A stretch of 20,549 nt of DNA from a virus. The number at the start of each line of letters is the position of its first letter. The first letter of the stretch is position 1. Of the stretch, positions 1 through 7,907 are shown piece by piece. The translations under genes and the position numbers were made by a program. The notes below the pieces were generated by a model. The model saw only the letters and a program-made list of their open reading frames with translations. It was not told the DNA's origin and ran no database searches. Location: positions 1 to 20,549 of IMG/VR virus record IMGVR_UViG_3300028822_000136. One strand, given 5' to 3'.

Positions 1-429
1 AATTACACCAGCTTCATCACTAGTGAAAGTTTCTAATGCAACACCTTGATAGTAGTCACCAGAAGCAGTTCCAGACGCAGCAGTATGTTGTGTTTGGAAA
101 TATCCTTTAGATACTGCTTTCACTTTATCTCCAGCAGTAATAGAACCAGATGCACGAACAGTAACTTTACCTGTAGTGTAAATCCCGATATCATCTTCAT
201 TTGAAGCAGTGTAAGCTGCAACACCAATAAATGCATTGGATGATCCTGGCGTAGATCCATGATCTTTTGAAGATTCTTTAACAAAAGGAACACCAGTTCC
301 AGTTCTTTCTGCATAAAATTCTACTGCTTGTCCAGCTTTGATTGCTCCAGAAGCCTTGAAATTACAAGCATTCCAAGTTTCTTCTACGAGGATATCCTCG
401 TTGCTAATTGCTGAAAAACTCATTGCCAT
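1..429 (-). CDS. Capsid decoration protein, DUF2190-like (3' end outside window)
   Basis: The 143 visible residues begin MAMSFSAISN and continue as a glycine/alanine/threonine-rich beta protein. They contain a repeated 'aGdkVkavs.G.......A.G.ALEt..sdeaG' pattern (for example TAGDKVKAVSKG, then GVALETFTSDEAG), typical of DUF2190-type capsid cement proteins that bind the outside of HK97-fold shells. The start at 429 is set by an AGGTGAT ribosome site at 434-440; a second in-frame ATG lies two codons later. The gene runs off the left edge, so the C-terminus is unknown. It follows the protease/scaffold gene by 61 bp, as expected for a head module. Family assignment is by pattern only; a trimeric head-fibre base is an alternative. 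Confidence 0.75.
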   Translation of the reverse strand, partial: MAMSFSAISNEDILVEETWNACNFKASGAIKAGQAVEFYAERTGTGVPFVKESSKDHGSTPGSSNAFIGVAAYTASNEDDIGIYTTGKVTVRASGSITAGDKVKAVSKGYFQTQHTAASGTASGDYYQGVALETFTSDEAGVI

Positions 430-490
430 AATATATCACCTATATTATATTTAACATTATTAAATAAATTTACACATATTATAAGAAGTT

Positions 491-1741
491 TTATTTCCTA
501 TAAATCCTACCATGTTTAATAATAATTCCAGTATCTTTTTCAAGATGTTCTTCTTCTGCTTCAGATGTAGTTTGTGGTTCTTCCTCGATCTTCTCTAATT
601 CTTTAATTCGAGCTTCGAGTTCTTTGACTTTTTCTTCATATCCTTTAATTGCATCGTCTCTAGCTTTTAAGGCATATTGAATTTCTTTTCCGTCGTCTTT
701 GTTGTCATCATCTGATTTTTCAGTTTCTTCTACTTTATCTGATTTCTCTTCTACTTGTTCTTCAACTGGATTTTCTTCAATCATAGATTTCATTGTTTCT
801 TGAACGTTTTCAACAATAGACTTTTCCATGGTCGCAAACATTTCATTCATTCTATCAATGATTTTGTCTAATCCTTGAATTGCTTCATCTTCATCAGTAA
901 CTTCTGTAGATTCTGCATCAGACTCTTCAGTTTTTTCAGTTGTTTTAGTTGTTTCTTCGACATTATCATCTGCTTGTTCCTCAACGGTTTCTTCTTTTTG
1001 ATCTTCTGCCTTTTCTACTTTTTCGTCTTTACAATCTTCACAGATTTCATCATCTTGTTCTTCTTTTTTAGTCATTTTATCATCTTTATTATCAAATTCT
1101 TTACATACATCTGATTTTGCAATAATCTCAAATCCAGAAGATTTGTTTATTGGATTACTACAAACAGAAACTTCAAATAAGTTAATCTTATCAATTATTT
1201 CATAGCACTTATCTTCATCACAATGATTATGCTTCTCAATAATTTCTCCACCAATTGAAAACCCTTTCATTACACCTGATACTATTTTTCTCCAAATTCC
1301 TTGAGCGGATTCTAAATCATTTCTAATCTCAGCAACAATATATAATCCTTTATCATCTACTCGTGTTCTTAGGTCATTATACTCTTGGAGTATTTTACCA
1401 ATTTGAATATTTTTATGAACTACCATAACATTAGCATAACTTTCATCATCTAATAATGATTTGAGTCCTTCTTCTAATACGTTTGGTGGTATGAATTGAT
1501 TATCATCATCAACTACAGCTACACTTGCATATCCTGCAATGATTCGTTTTCCTTCATTTGATTTTTTTACTACGTCAAAGTCGCCCTTTAAATCAAATTC
1601 TATATGTTTTTCATTATCATTTTCATTATAAATTATAATTTCTGGAGAAAAGTCTTTAAGATATTTTTCTAGTTTATAATCTAATTCTTTCTTTTGTAGA
1701 GAGTTTAATGGGCCCTTAACTACTACATCTATATTTTTCAT
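491..1741 (-). CDS. XkdF/S78-like capsid maturation protease fused to acidic scaffold-like tail
   Basis: 416 aa. Residues about 65-205 look like a herpesvirus-fold prohead protease of the XkdF (Peptidase_S78_2) type: strand 'GYASVAVVDDD', a candidate catalytic His109 in MVVHKNIQIGK, a candidate Ser162 in VMKGFSIGGE, and the closing 'LFEVSVCSNPINKSSG' at 188-203 that resembles the family's E-x-S-x-x-x-x-P element. Residues 214-300 are almost pure Glu/Asp/Lys/Thr, and 301-400 are amphipathic and likely coiled coil. This is how protease-scaffold fusions are built, and the 309-aa capsid protein has no delta domain of its own. The ATG at 1741 shares one base with the preceding stop. The long acidic segment creates a spurious opposite-strand reading frame. 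A second protease-fold gene lies at 3874-4392, so which one matures the head is open. Confidence 0.78.
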   Translation of the reverse strand: MKNIDVVVKGPLNSLQKKELDYKLEKYLKDFSPEIIIYNENDNEKHIEFDLKGDFDVVKKSNEGKRIIAGYASVAVVDDDNQFIPPNVLEEGLKSLLDDESYANVMVVHKNIQIGKILQEYNDLRTRVDDKGLYIVAEIRNDLESAQGIWRKIVSGVMKGFSIGGEIIEKHNHCDEDKCYEIIDKINLFEVSVCSNPINKSSGFEIIAKSDVCKEFDNKDDKMTKKEEQDDEICEDCKDEKVEKAEDQKEETVEEQADDNVEETTKTTEKTEESDAESTEVTDEDEAIQGLDKIIDRMNEMFATMEKSIVENVQETMKSMIEENPVEEQVEEKSDKVEETEKSDDDNKDDGKEIQYALKARDDAIKGYEEKVKELEARIKELEKIEEEPQTTSEAEEEHLEKDTGIIIKHGRIYRK

Positions 1742-1980
1742 TAAATCAATCCTACTATGAAAGCCATTGTTACTGTGACAATGAAACTAATCGTAGCCGA
1801 TATTCCAGCAACTTTAACTCTTAAATCAGTTAAATTCTTATTATATCTATTGAATTCATTTCTTAGACACTTCTGTTCTGCTTTTATCTCTCTCAGTTCA
1901 TTAGATATAGATTTCATTGCAGATATTGTTTGACCACGCCATTCAGCTAAATCTATCCATCGTTCTTCATCATTAGTCAT
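1741..1980 (-). CDS. Coiled-coil protein with C-terminal membrane anchor (XhlA-like)
   Basis: 79 aa. Residues 1-55 are charged and helical with heptad-like spacing (ISNELREIKAEQKCLRNEF), and residues about 57-78 form one hydrophobic segment ending the protein (ISATISFIVTVTMAFIVGLI). This resembles XhlA-type holin-associated proteins of bacterial phages and many small tail-anchored viral proteins. It sits between the PAS-like gene (2 bp away) and the protease/scaffold gene (1-bp overlap), so it is translated from the same transcript. The ribosome site is weak, consistent with translational coupling. Whether it acts in lysis or in the virion cannot be told from sequence. Confidence 0.72.
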   Translation of the reverse strand: MTNDEERWIDLAEWRGQTISAMKSISNELREIKAEQKCLRNEFNRYNKNLTDLRVKVAGISATISFIVTVTMAFIVGLI

Positions 1981-1982
1981 AT

Positions 1983-2414
1983 TTAAACATCATTTATTAA
2001 TATTATAGATAAAACAGCAGCTACACCATTATATTTTAGAGGTATACACATAACTTTATATACAAGACCATCAACTAATCTAGATGGAACATCATGTGAA
2101 ACTACTCTTTTCTTATCTATGCATTCTTGCGTTATTAGATTTTTAGTTGATGGATTACATTCCCAACCAAATTGTTTCCACCAAGAAACATTGCTATCTA
2201 AATCTAGTTTTATATCCAAAGTATCTAAATAGTCTAATAATCCTTTATTTGCATGTATTATATTGTCGTCACAATCTGTTATTAAAGTAGCAGTTTCTAA
2301 ATGGTCAAGGAATACGAATAATGTATCCAAAAATGGATACTTGGGTTTTTCATATTTATTTAATTTCTTAGATATTTCTTCAAGTTTTTTTATACGATTT
2401 TCTAGATTTGTCAT
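1983..2414 (-). CDS. Small PAS-domain-like protein
   Basis: 143 aa. Residues 1-25 form a short coiled coil (LENRIKKLEEISKKLNK). Residues about 30-143 follow the PAS layout: 'FLDHLETATLITDCDDNIIHANKGLLDYL' matches the canonical opening of a PAS fold (helix, strand, D-x-x-x-I-x-x-x-N, helix), then a W-W-x-x-F-x-W-x-C segment and a final beta section (YKVMCIPLKYNGVAAVLSIIL). PAS domains bind ligands or mediate dimerisation in signalling proteins. No kinase, cyclase or HTH is attached, so it is a stand-alone PAS plus coiled coil. It has a GGTGA ribosome site just upstream and lies directly after the major capsid gene, an odd place for a sensor domain. The fold call is by eye. Confidence 0.62.
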   Translation of the reverse strand: MTNLENRIKKLEEISKKLNKYEKPKYPFLDTLFVFLDHLETATLITDCDDNIIHANKGLLDYLDTLDIKLDLDSNVSWWKQFGWECNPSTKNLITQECIDKKRVVSHDVPSRLVDGLVYKVMCIPLKYNGVAAVLSIILINDV

Positions 2415-2428
2415 GGTTCACCAATTAA

Positions 2429-3358
2429 TTACACAGTTAAAATTCTCACTGCAGCATCATCATTTGATACACCAACTCCAAATCTCATACTCACTATGAA
2501 GTTAGTTAGGTCATTAACTGGTTCTTCGTATACATCCAATGTTATATCTTTTCTTATTGCTATAAATCCATAATTTTGTGAATCTAATAGAATGCCAAAA
2601 TATTTACCAGATGCATCATTATCTACCCAATCATCGCTTGGTGTATCTAATACATACGAATTTAATCCAAATAATTTTCCACCATCATAATTTATATTTT
2701 TTGGTGTATTTGTTATTAACTGTCCAACTGCTCTTGGTCTAAAGATAATATCTGTTGGCTTCCAACCTAGAGTTCCTAATTCTTCGTATGCATCTCCAAT
2801 ATGTTCATATTTTAATGGAGCTGAAGTTGCATCAACATCTGATGGAGTAGTACCATTATGGTCATCAATTAATTTTTGGATAACAACTTCATTTAATTTA
2901 TTTTCAATTGCTTCTCCAAGTTTATTTAATTCTGCTTCAATAATTCCAAATTGTTTATCTTCTATTAATTCTTGGGTTATTTGACTTCTTAATCCATATT
3001 GTTTCGTATTAACTGCACCACTAGCATATGTATTCGTTTTTATTGGAAAACTATTTCCTTCTGATATCTCTTGAGCCAAGTTGCCAGATGGTTTAGTCCC
3101 AGTAATTGGTTTAACTTGATATGAGTTAACTTGTATCGTAGGAAGTATTTTTCTCATAACTTGTCGTCTTTGAGCACCAGTATTAATCGCGTTATACACT
3201 TCTTCTCTAAGTAATTCACCAGAATCAAAATCACTAGATAACAATAATTCTTTATCTCCTTTATCTAAGCAACTATTGAATGAGTATGAATCTAAAATCT
3301 TTTTCTTTTGAGATTCAGATGCAGTTTCATATCTTAATAATTCAGTTAGCTTTGTCAT
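2429..3358 (-). CDS. HK97-fold major capsid protein
   Basis: 309 aa, a normal length for a mature-type HK97 capsid subunit without an N-terminal delta domain. After a 60-residue N-terminal arm come features of the family: 'REEVYNAINTGAQRRQVMRKILPTI', an E-loop-like stretch around AQEISEGNSFP, 'QYGLRSQITQELIED' starting the spine helix, 'ENKLNEVVIQKL' along it, then the A-domain region 'GWKPTDIIFRPRAVGQLI' and a C-terminal beta section ending AAVRILTV. The ribosome site is GAGGA 8-9 bp upstream of the ATG. It is flanked by the 46-aa gene and the PAS-like gene. The lack of a delta domain fits the separate scaffold-like tail on the 491-1741 protease. Confidence 0.85.
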   Translation of the reverse strand: MTKLTELLRYETASESQKKKILDSYSFNSCLDKGDKELLLSSDFDSGELLREEVYNAINTGAQRRQVMRKILPTIQVNSYQVKPITGTKPSGNLAQEISEGNSFPIKTNTYASGAVNTKQYGLRSQITQELIEDKQFGIIEAELNKLGEAIENKLNEVVIQKLIDDHNGTTPSDVDATSAPLKYEHIGDAYEELGTLGWKPTDIIFRPRAVGQLITNTPKNINYDGGKLFGLNSYVLDTPSDDWVDNDASGKYFGILLDSQNYGFIAIRKDITLDVYEEPVNDLTNFIVSMRFGVGVSNDDAAVRILTV

Positions 3359-3399
3359 TTTTTATCCTCTTATATACATAATCACATTATTACATATTA

Positions 3400-3540
3400 T
3401 TATTTATCTTTATCATGTTGTTCCCAAATTGAGTAACAAATAGCTACTGCACGCTTATGTTCTTCTCCCTCAGATTCTACAATAGGTATACACCTACTTA
3501 TGAAATCCTCCTTACTCTCATTTGGTTTTACTTTTGGCAT
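3400..3540 (-). CDS. 46-aa conserved-type head-module protein
   Basis: A 46-residue product beginning MPKVKPNESKEDFISRC and ending WEQHDKDK. The pattern 'P..NESK.dFi.RC.p...eeg....qAvAIC...W' is one I recognise as a short motif recurring in tailed-phage head modules, either stand-alone or as an extension of protease or head proteins; its function is not known to me. The start at 3540 has GAGGA 6-10 bp upstream and lies inside the 3' end of the HIT-like gene (23-bp overlap), which argues for coupled translation. The two cysteines (in SRC and AIC) are conserved in that pattern and might bind metal together. Confidence 0.72.
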   Translation of the reverse strand: MPKVKPNESKEDFISRCIPIVESEGEEHKRAVAICYSIWEQHDKDK

Positions 3541-3874
3541 TTTTATTCCTCAAATCTATTAAATCAGGTAAATTATGTTTGTCGTAAATAATCTCTGCGT
3601 GCCAATGATCTTGTACTGGATATTTACGTATCTTTAATTTTGTAGAATTGCCATATAATTCTCTACATTTATATAACATTCTTCCCCATTGTTCTTTTCC
3701 TACAGACTCAACATGGTCTGTTGATATAACATAATGTTTCTTTTTAAGTTTCACAATAACAAAATCATCAAATTCTTTTATTTTATCATGTTCAGGATAA
3801 TATAATTCAACAGGAACTTTTTCCTTTTCAAAGATATCACAAAACGGACATCCTGATACATGTAATGATTTCAT
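3518..3874 (-). CDS. HIT-like nucleotide-binding protein
   Basis: 118 aa. The N-terminal 'GCPFCDIFEKE' (Cys9, Cys12) is the usual opening of HIT-family proteins, followed by the 'fddFvIVKLKKKHYVISTDHV' strand that in HIT proteins reads 'vlvipkrHv'. Near the C-terminus is 'QDHWHAEII' (His90, His92), corresponding to the H-x-H-x-H catalytic triad with the third His replaced by Glu. HIT proteins hydrolyse or transfer nucleotidyl groups. The broken triad could mean altered chemistry or simple binding. The ATG at 3874 shares one base with the upstream stop. The 46-aa gene starts inside its 3' end. Assignment comes from motif order, not from a search. Confidence 0.6.
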   Translation of the reverse strand: MKSLHVSGCPFCDIFEKEKVPVELYYPEHDKIKEFDDFVIVKLKKKHYVISTDHVESVGKEQWGRMLYKCRELYGNSTKLKIRKYPVQDHWHAEIIYDKHNLPDLIDLRNKNAKSKTK

Positions 3875-4392
3875 TATTCATACAACCAATTTGGTGGATC
3901 TTCACCAAAGTCATCAATCTTAGATTCACGACAAGCAGGTGCTGTAACCACAGCAAGTCCAATATATTCTAAGTCTTTGACATATCTTTCGTTATTATGA
4001 TTCCAACCATCTTCTGTTATTAATTCAACTGATAACCAATTCACTAATCCATTATCAATTAATTCTATTGTATCTCTAGAATTCTGAGTTACAGGATAAA
4101 TATATAAATCAGCTCTAACTTTTTCTCCATCCCAATAAGGATTTACAAATCTTCCAATTCTCTTAAGAGTTTCATGGGAGTGATCTATATTAAGATAATT
4201 TTCTTGTATATTATTCACTGTTCTTTGTAATAATTCAGGCGTATATTCAACAGGAGACATAGTTATTGAGTCAGTATGTGACCCAGGAGCTATCATTACA
4301 GCATCATGATATATCCTTACATCTGTAGACTTTCCAAACACTTTGGTATCATAATCAAAGTCTATATTGTGTACTCTAAGTTTCTTTGTCAT
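3874..4392 (-). CDS. Prohead protease (herpesvirus-protease fold)
   Basis: 172 aa from the internal ATG at 4392, chosen because GAGGA precedes it and the residues upstream (a run of KKRKK) merely read through the acidic 3' end of the portal gene in another frame. Candidate catalytic residues are His71 or His73 in 'NIDHSHETLKRIGRF' and Ser121 in 'NWLSVELI', followed by 'LEYIGLAVVTAPACRES', matching the 'l.giAlv..PA' element of phage prohead proteases. Its place directly after the portal gene (17-bp overlap) is the classic position of the maturation protease, which cleaves scaffold and capsid termini inside the procapsid. No separate C-terminal scaffold is present, in contrast to the 491-1741 product. 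Confidence 0.78.
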   Translation of the reverse strand: MTKKLRVHNIDFDYDTKVFGKSTDVRIYHDAVMIAPGSHTDSITMSPVEYTPELLQRTVNNIQENYLNIDHSHETLKRIGRFVNPYWDGEKVRADLYIYPVTQNSRDTIELIDNGLVNWLSVELITEDGWNHNNERYVKDLEYIGLAVVTAPACRESKIDDFGEDPPNWLYE

Positions 4393-5773
4393 TTTCTTCC
4401 TCTTTTTTATCTTCTTCCTCTTCTTCAGATTCATCAGACTCATCTACTTCATCGCCAGTATCAGGTTCTTCTTCAGAACCCTCATCTGGTTTTTCGTTTT
4501 TATCAGAACCTTCTTCGAATTCACCATATAAAATAGTATTTGCTTCATCTATATCTAATTCTTGTTCACCGAATTTCTTTCTTATTTCATTTATGGTAAA
4601 TGGTTTTACTGTAGAAGATCTGAATCCTCTAATTAAGTTACCCATCCATTTTGCATTCATTGCATCATCTTCAGAAGTAACTCCTTTAAATTTAATATGG
4701 ACATATAATTCATTTTCTTCATCTTCCATATTATATCCATTTGCTTGTAATACTTTTTTAAATAACTGTTCTTCAACAGTTCTTGATATTCTATTTTGAA
4801 ATGACCTAATCATTCTTTCAAATAAGATTGCTTTAGTTTTTGATGTTGCATTAGTCGCTGTAGCACCTAGACCTAAAACTTCTTCTGGGCATAACATCCC
4901 AACAATAACTTGTGAACGATTAAAACCATAATAATCCTCAACACCTTGTATACCTTTTTCATCAATAGGATATACATTAACATTCCAGGGTACTATTAAT
5001 TCATTTTTTTCGTCTATGTCTTCTACTTCTTTTTCTATAGCAGCTAATACATTTGAGTCTGGTATTTGTCCATCTTTCTCTGAACCAACAGAAAATACTA
5101 ATTTTGATGTACCATGACGCAATATGGCAGCAGTTAATGCTTGATCTACTCTAACTTTATCATTGATAGCATCCATATTCGCTTTTAATAATGATATTCC
5201 ATATGGTTTATCTGGCTGCGAAAATAATTTAATGTGGCATATTCTTTCTCTATCTAGTTTTGGGACCTTATCTTTTTCTCTCAATCCAAGACTTTGTCTA
5301 TAATTTTGTACAATACCAAATTTATCGAACTCAATTTCCATTGTTTTTGGATCTACTGGTTTTAAACTTGATGGTTCGCCTTTCTTATTACCAATGATTT
5401 CCATGAATCCATCACCGAAAACAAGAGAATATGTAACATTATCTAACAAATGTTGTTGTAAATCTACTTTTCTACACCATCTTTCTACTATTTTCTTAGC
5501 TTCATCATCATTTGATACGATATCATAGCCAACCATTACAGTACTATATGCTACAGAATTAATTGCAGCCCATAAAGTTCCTTCGCCAGTATAATAATCC
5601 CAATATGTTTGGAGTTGTTCTTTAGTTCTCTCTGCTTTAGACATTCCTCCAAAGCCTTTTGAATCACCTGTTTTTACTGTAGTTTTTGGTTTACCTGTTT
5701 TTTCATCATAGTATCTTATTTTTGGTCTGAATAGACCATTTATACTTTTTCCTAAATTTTCAACAATTCCCAT
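4376..5773 (-). CDS. Portal protein
   Basis: 465 aa, normal for an HK97/SPP1-type portal. Diagnostic stretches include 'GEGTLWAAINSVAYSTVMVGYDI' near the N-terminus, 'SLVFGDGFMEIIGNKKGEPSSLKPVDPKTMEI' in the wing region, 'HIKLFSQPDKPYGISLLKA' and 'GLGATATNATSKTKAILFERMIRSFQNRI' leading into the stem helices. The last 45 residues are an extreme acidic tail of Glu, Asp and Ser. The portal forms the dodecameric DNA entry ring and docks the terminase. It starts 2 bp after the Alba gene stop, and its tail overlaps the protease gene by 17 bp. The ribosome site is weak, again suggesting coupling. Confidence 0.92.
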   Translation of the reverse strand: MGIVENLGKSINGLFRPKIRYYDEKTGKPKTTVKTGDSKGFGGMSKAERTKEQLQTYWDYYTGEGTLWAAINSVAYSTVMVGYDIVSNDDEAKKIVERWCRKVDLQQHLLDNVTYSLVFGDGFMEIIGNKKGEPSSLKPVDPKTMEIEFDKFGIVQNYRQSLGLREKDKVPKLDRERICHIKLFSQPDKPYGISLLKANMDAINDKVRVDQALTAAILRHGTSKLVFSVGSEKDGQIPDSNVLAAIEKEVEDIDEKNELIVPWNVNVYPIDEKGIQGVEDYYGFNRSQVIVGMLCPEEVLGLGATATNATSKTKAILFERMIRSFQNRISRTVEEQLFKKVLQANGYNMEDEENELYVHIKFKGVTSEDDAMNAKWMGNLIRGFRSSTVKPFTINEIRKKFGEQELDIDEANTILYGEFEEGSDKNEKPDEGSEEEPDTGDEVDESDESEEEEEDKKEEENDKET

Positions 5774-5775
5774 CT

Positions 5776-6039
5776 TTATTCACTTTTAATTTTTCCACAA
5801 ATATCAATAGATAATACAGATACTTTTCTATCTTCGAAATCTTCACTTTTAATATTTATAAAGACTTCTGGCTTTTCTATGTCACGTTTAAGAATCTCAG
5901 CAACATCTACAGTGGTTTTTATATTGTTGCCTCTTCCAAGTAACCTAACAGGTTTTTCTTGATTTAGTACCCATTTTCCAGCATTGATATATTTAGATAT
6001 TGGTTTGCTCCCAATATATACAATTTCAATCTCACTCAT
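5776..6039 (-). CDS. Alba-family DNA/RNA-binding protein
   Basis: 87 aa covering the whole Alba fold: 'IVYIGSKPISKYINAGKWVLNQ' (strand 1, the nucleic-acid-contacting K-P-x-x-x-Y loop and helix 1), 'VRLLGRGNNIKTTVDVAEILKRDI' (strand 2, the R-G-x-x-I-x-x-x-V-D signature, helix 2), then two C-terminal strands ('VFINIKSEDF', 'VSVLSIDICGKI'). Alba dimers coat archaeal DNA and bind RNA. A perfect AGGAGG site precedes the ATG. It sits between the large terminase and the portal genes, so it is expressed with packaging proteins, which suggests a role on packaged or replicating viral DNA (inference). It is also the strongest single protein pointer to an archaeal host. Confidence 0.85.
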   Translation of the reverse strand: MSEIEIVYIGSKPISKYINAGKWVLNQEKPVRLLGRGNNIKTTVDVAEILKRDIEKPEVFINIKSEDFEDRKVSVLSIDICGKIKSE

Positions 6040-6055
6040 TGTATTTTCCTCCTAG

Positions 6056-7432
6056 CTAAATTTTCATAACATATGGATTGCGTTTTTTAGTTTTCACCGA
6101 ATTAATTACCGCATCCCAATCGACATCTCGTTGGTCACCAGATACTTGTATAGCAAATGCTAGACTATCAACACAATCATCGTGTGCTCCTCTTGGAAAC
6201 TTAATTAATTCATCGCATAGATTAACTAAGTCAGGATTAATATTAATCCGATGAGTTTCTAACAATACTGCTAATCTTTGTATTCTTGACCACTTATCAT
6301 TGACCCATGATGACTTTAATGGTTCTATGGGCAATGAAGTATTTTCCATCCATTCATCTGTTATGATACGCTGAGTAGCATTTGATTCTATGCCTATTTT
6401 TTTAGGTGCGTATCTATCGCTTAATGACTTGATTATTTCCAATTGTCTACTCATAGACACCTTATCACGTATATTTTCAACAACATAATATGTTTTATCT
6501 TTGTCTCTTGCTACTACTGTTACAGAAAAATAGTCTCCCTCTTCACTTTTTGATGCTAAATCAACACCAATGTACCTATCGGTTTCGCTAGGTATGTTTC
6601 TTGGATTCCAATTATTCTGAGCAAATTCAACCCAATCTATTTTAATTGGTGAATCCTCAGTTTGAACAATTTCATTTTGGTACTGCATAGCAAATGCAGT
6701 TGCACCAATATGTTCATCTCTCAATTCAATTAAATCATCATATGTAAATCTCTCTGGCCATAAAGATTCTTTAGTATCTTTATTTATAGCTTGATATCTC
6801 AATGTAGTATACATTGACTTTTCAGATAGATAATTATGTAAATCGTCCTCATGCCAGCGAGTAGCAATATTAATAATTTTTCCACCAGGTTCCAACATTT
6901 CTAATAATTCAGTATTATACCAGTCACGAATTTGTTTTCTGCGATTTGCTGTGGCAACGTTTTGCCTATCTTGAACATCATCTAATATAATCATGTCGTA
7001 GTGAGATGATATTTGTGATGATGTAACACCTAACACTTGTAGTGTTGGTTCTTTATGTTGGATTCCACCTTTTGGGTTCTTAACTCTTATTTTATTTCTT
7101 GACCATGTTGGTGATTTTTGTTCACCAAATAGTTCAGTTACTTTTTCTAATTCCAAACAAGACTTAATAAAATTCATCATGTCTTCAGACTTGTTTGCAT
7201 TCATTGATACAATTAATATTCTTATTCTTGGATTACGTAATATATTCCATACTACAAATCCTTCTACAATAGTTGATTTACCATGTCCTCTTGGTGCAAG
7301 AAGACAAAGATGATCACTCTCTTCCATTGCATTAATCCATTCATTATGGAAGTCCTTTACTGTCAGTCCTAAAACATCTTCCATAAATGATTTGCAGCTT
7401 GTCATGTATTTTAGAACTTCGAAATCACTCAT
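6056..7432 (-). CDS. terL: Terminase large subunit (packaging ATPase-nuclease)
   Basis: 458 aa. The ATPase half has Walker A 'APRGHGKST' (46-54), Walker B with catalytic acid 'MIILDDVQD' (147-155) and coupling motif 'INIATRWHEDD' (187-197). The RNase H-like nuclease half has 'RYIGVDLASKSEEGDY' with Asp291, 'KIGIESNATQ' with Glu349 and 'HDDCVDSLAFA' with Asp418/419 and Asp422, so all expected metal ligands are present. It pumps DNA through the portal and cuts the concatemer. The enzyme looks intact. It is followed 16 bp later by the Alba gene. Confidence 0.95.
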   Translation of the reverse strand: MSDFEVLKYMTSCKSFMEDVLGLTVKDFHNEWINAMEESDHLCLLAPRGHGKSTIVEGFVVWNILRNPRIRILIVSMNANKSEDMMNFIKSCLELEKVTELFGEQKSPTWSRNKIRVKNPKGGIQHKEPTLQVLGVTSSQISSHYDMIILDDVQDRQNVATANRRKQIRDWYNTELLEMLEPGGKIINIATRWHEDDLHNYLSEKSMYTTLRYQAINKDTKESLWPERFTYDDLIELRDEHIGATAFAMQYQNEIVQTEDSPIKIDWVEFAQNNWNPRNIPSETDRYIGVDLASKSEEGDYFSVTVVARDKDKTYYVVENIRDKVSMSRQLEIIKSLSDRYAPKKIGIESNATQRIITDEWMENTSLPIEPLKSSWVNDKWSRIQRLAVLLETHRININPDLVNLCDELIKFPRGAHDDCVDSLAFAIQVSGDQRDVDWDAVINSVKTKKRNPYVMKI

Positions 7433-7500
7433 AATATCCTATAAAGAAATAATTAACATTATAACATCTAACCATTCAGATAATTTTTAATTAGTGATAA

Positions 7501-7614
7501 TTAGAAACCACTGAATGCAAACTGAAATTCAAATAAAGTGCCTAAAATCCAAAGTAATCCAATTCCAGCTAGAATTTTGATTCCTAAATCTGAATCTTTA
7601 ACAAAGTCCATCAT
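7501..7614 (-). CDS. 37-aa single-span membrane peptide
   Basis: A 37-residue product, MMDFVKDSDLGIKILAG at the N-terminus followed by a hydrophobic helix (residues about 12-30, IKILAGIGLLWILGTLF). A full GGAGG site at 7622-7626 lies 7 bp before the ATG, better than many neighbours, which is the main evidence that it is translated. It lies between the holin-like gene and the large terminase. It may be a holin partner or a small membrane modulator; no family recognised. Confidence 0.65.
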   Translation of the reverse strand: MMDFVKDSDLGIKILAGIGLLWILGTLFEFQFAFSGF

Positions 7615-7661
7615 ATATTTTCCTCCATAAATTATACAACATTATACTAACACATACTTGT

Positions 7662-7907
7662 TTAATCAATTTGATTGTATTCATCTTTCCAGTGTTTTAC
7701 CATATTTGATACTCCTTGAAGTATCGAAATGATTAAACCGGTATATATTGCATATTCAGGTGGTAATTGTAATACTTCTACATATTCAATAATCCAAGCA
7801 AGACCAGCTGCCATTACAGTTAAAACTAAACCATATAAAAAATGTTTAGCAGTCTTTTCCCAATCAAATCCTTCACCTGGTTTCCAGAATGGTTTTTTAT
7901 AATTCAT
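7662..7907 (-). CDS. Holin-like protein with two membrane spans
   Basis: 81 aa when started at MNYKKPFWKP (7907). This start is preferred because GGAGG lies 8-12 bp upstream, while the residues encoded further upstream overlap the TerS-like gene. Two hydrophobic segments (about 22-41 'FLYGLVLTVMAAGLAWIIEY' and 52-68 'AIYTGLIISILQGVSNM') are followed by a charged tail, HWKDEYNQID. Size and layout fit small holins, which permeabilise the host membrane at lysis. The gene overlaps the end of the TerS-like gene by 11 bp. Holin function is inferred from shape and context only. Confidence 0.62.
   Translation of the reverse strand: MNYKKPFWKPGEGFDWEKTAKHFLYGLVLTVMAAGLAWIIEYVEVLQLPPEYAIYTGLIISILQGVSNMVKHWKDEYNQID

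Noticed and set aside
875-1114. Plus-strand open frame rich in Phe/Ile/Ser opposite the protease/scaffold gene
   Set aside because: It is the complement of the Glu/Lys-rich tail (GAA/AAA read as TTC/TTT). No ribosome site, and the minus-strand protein is convincing.
4386-4799. Plus-strand serine-rich frame opposite the portal gene
   Set aside because: Mirror image of the acidic portal C-terminus; the portal frame has family motifs and this one has none.
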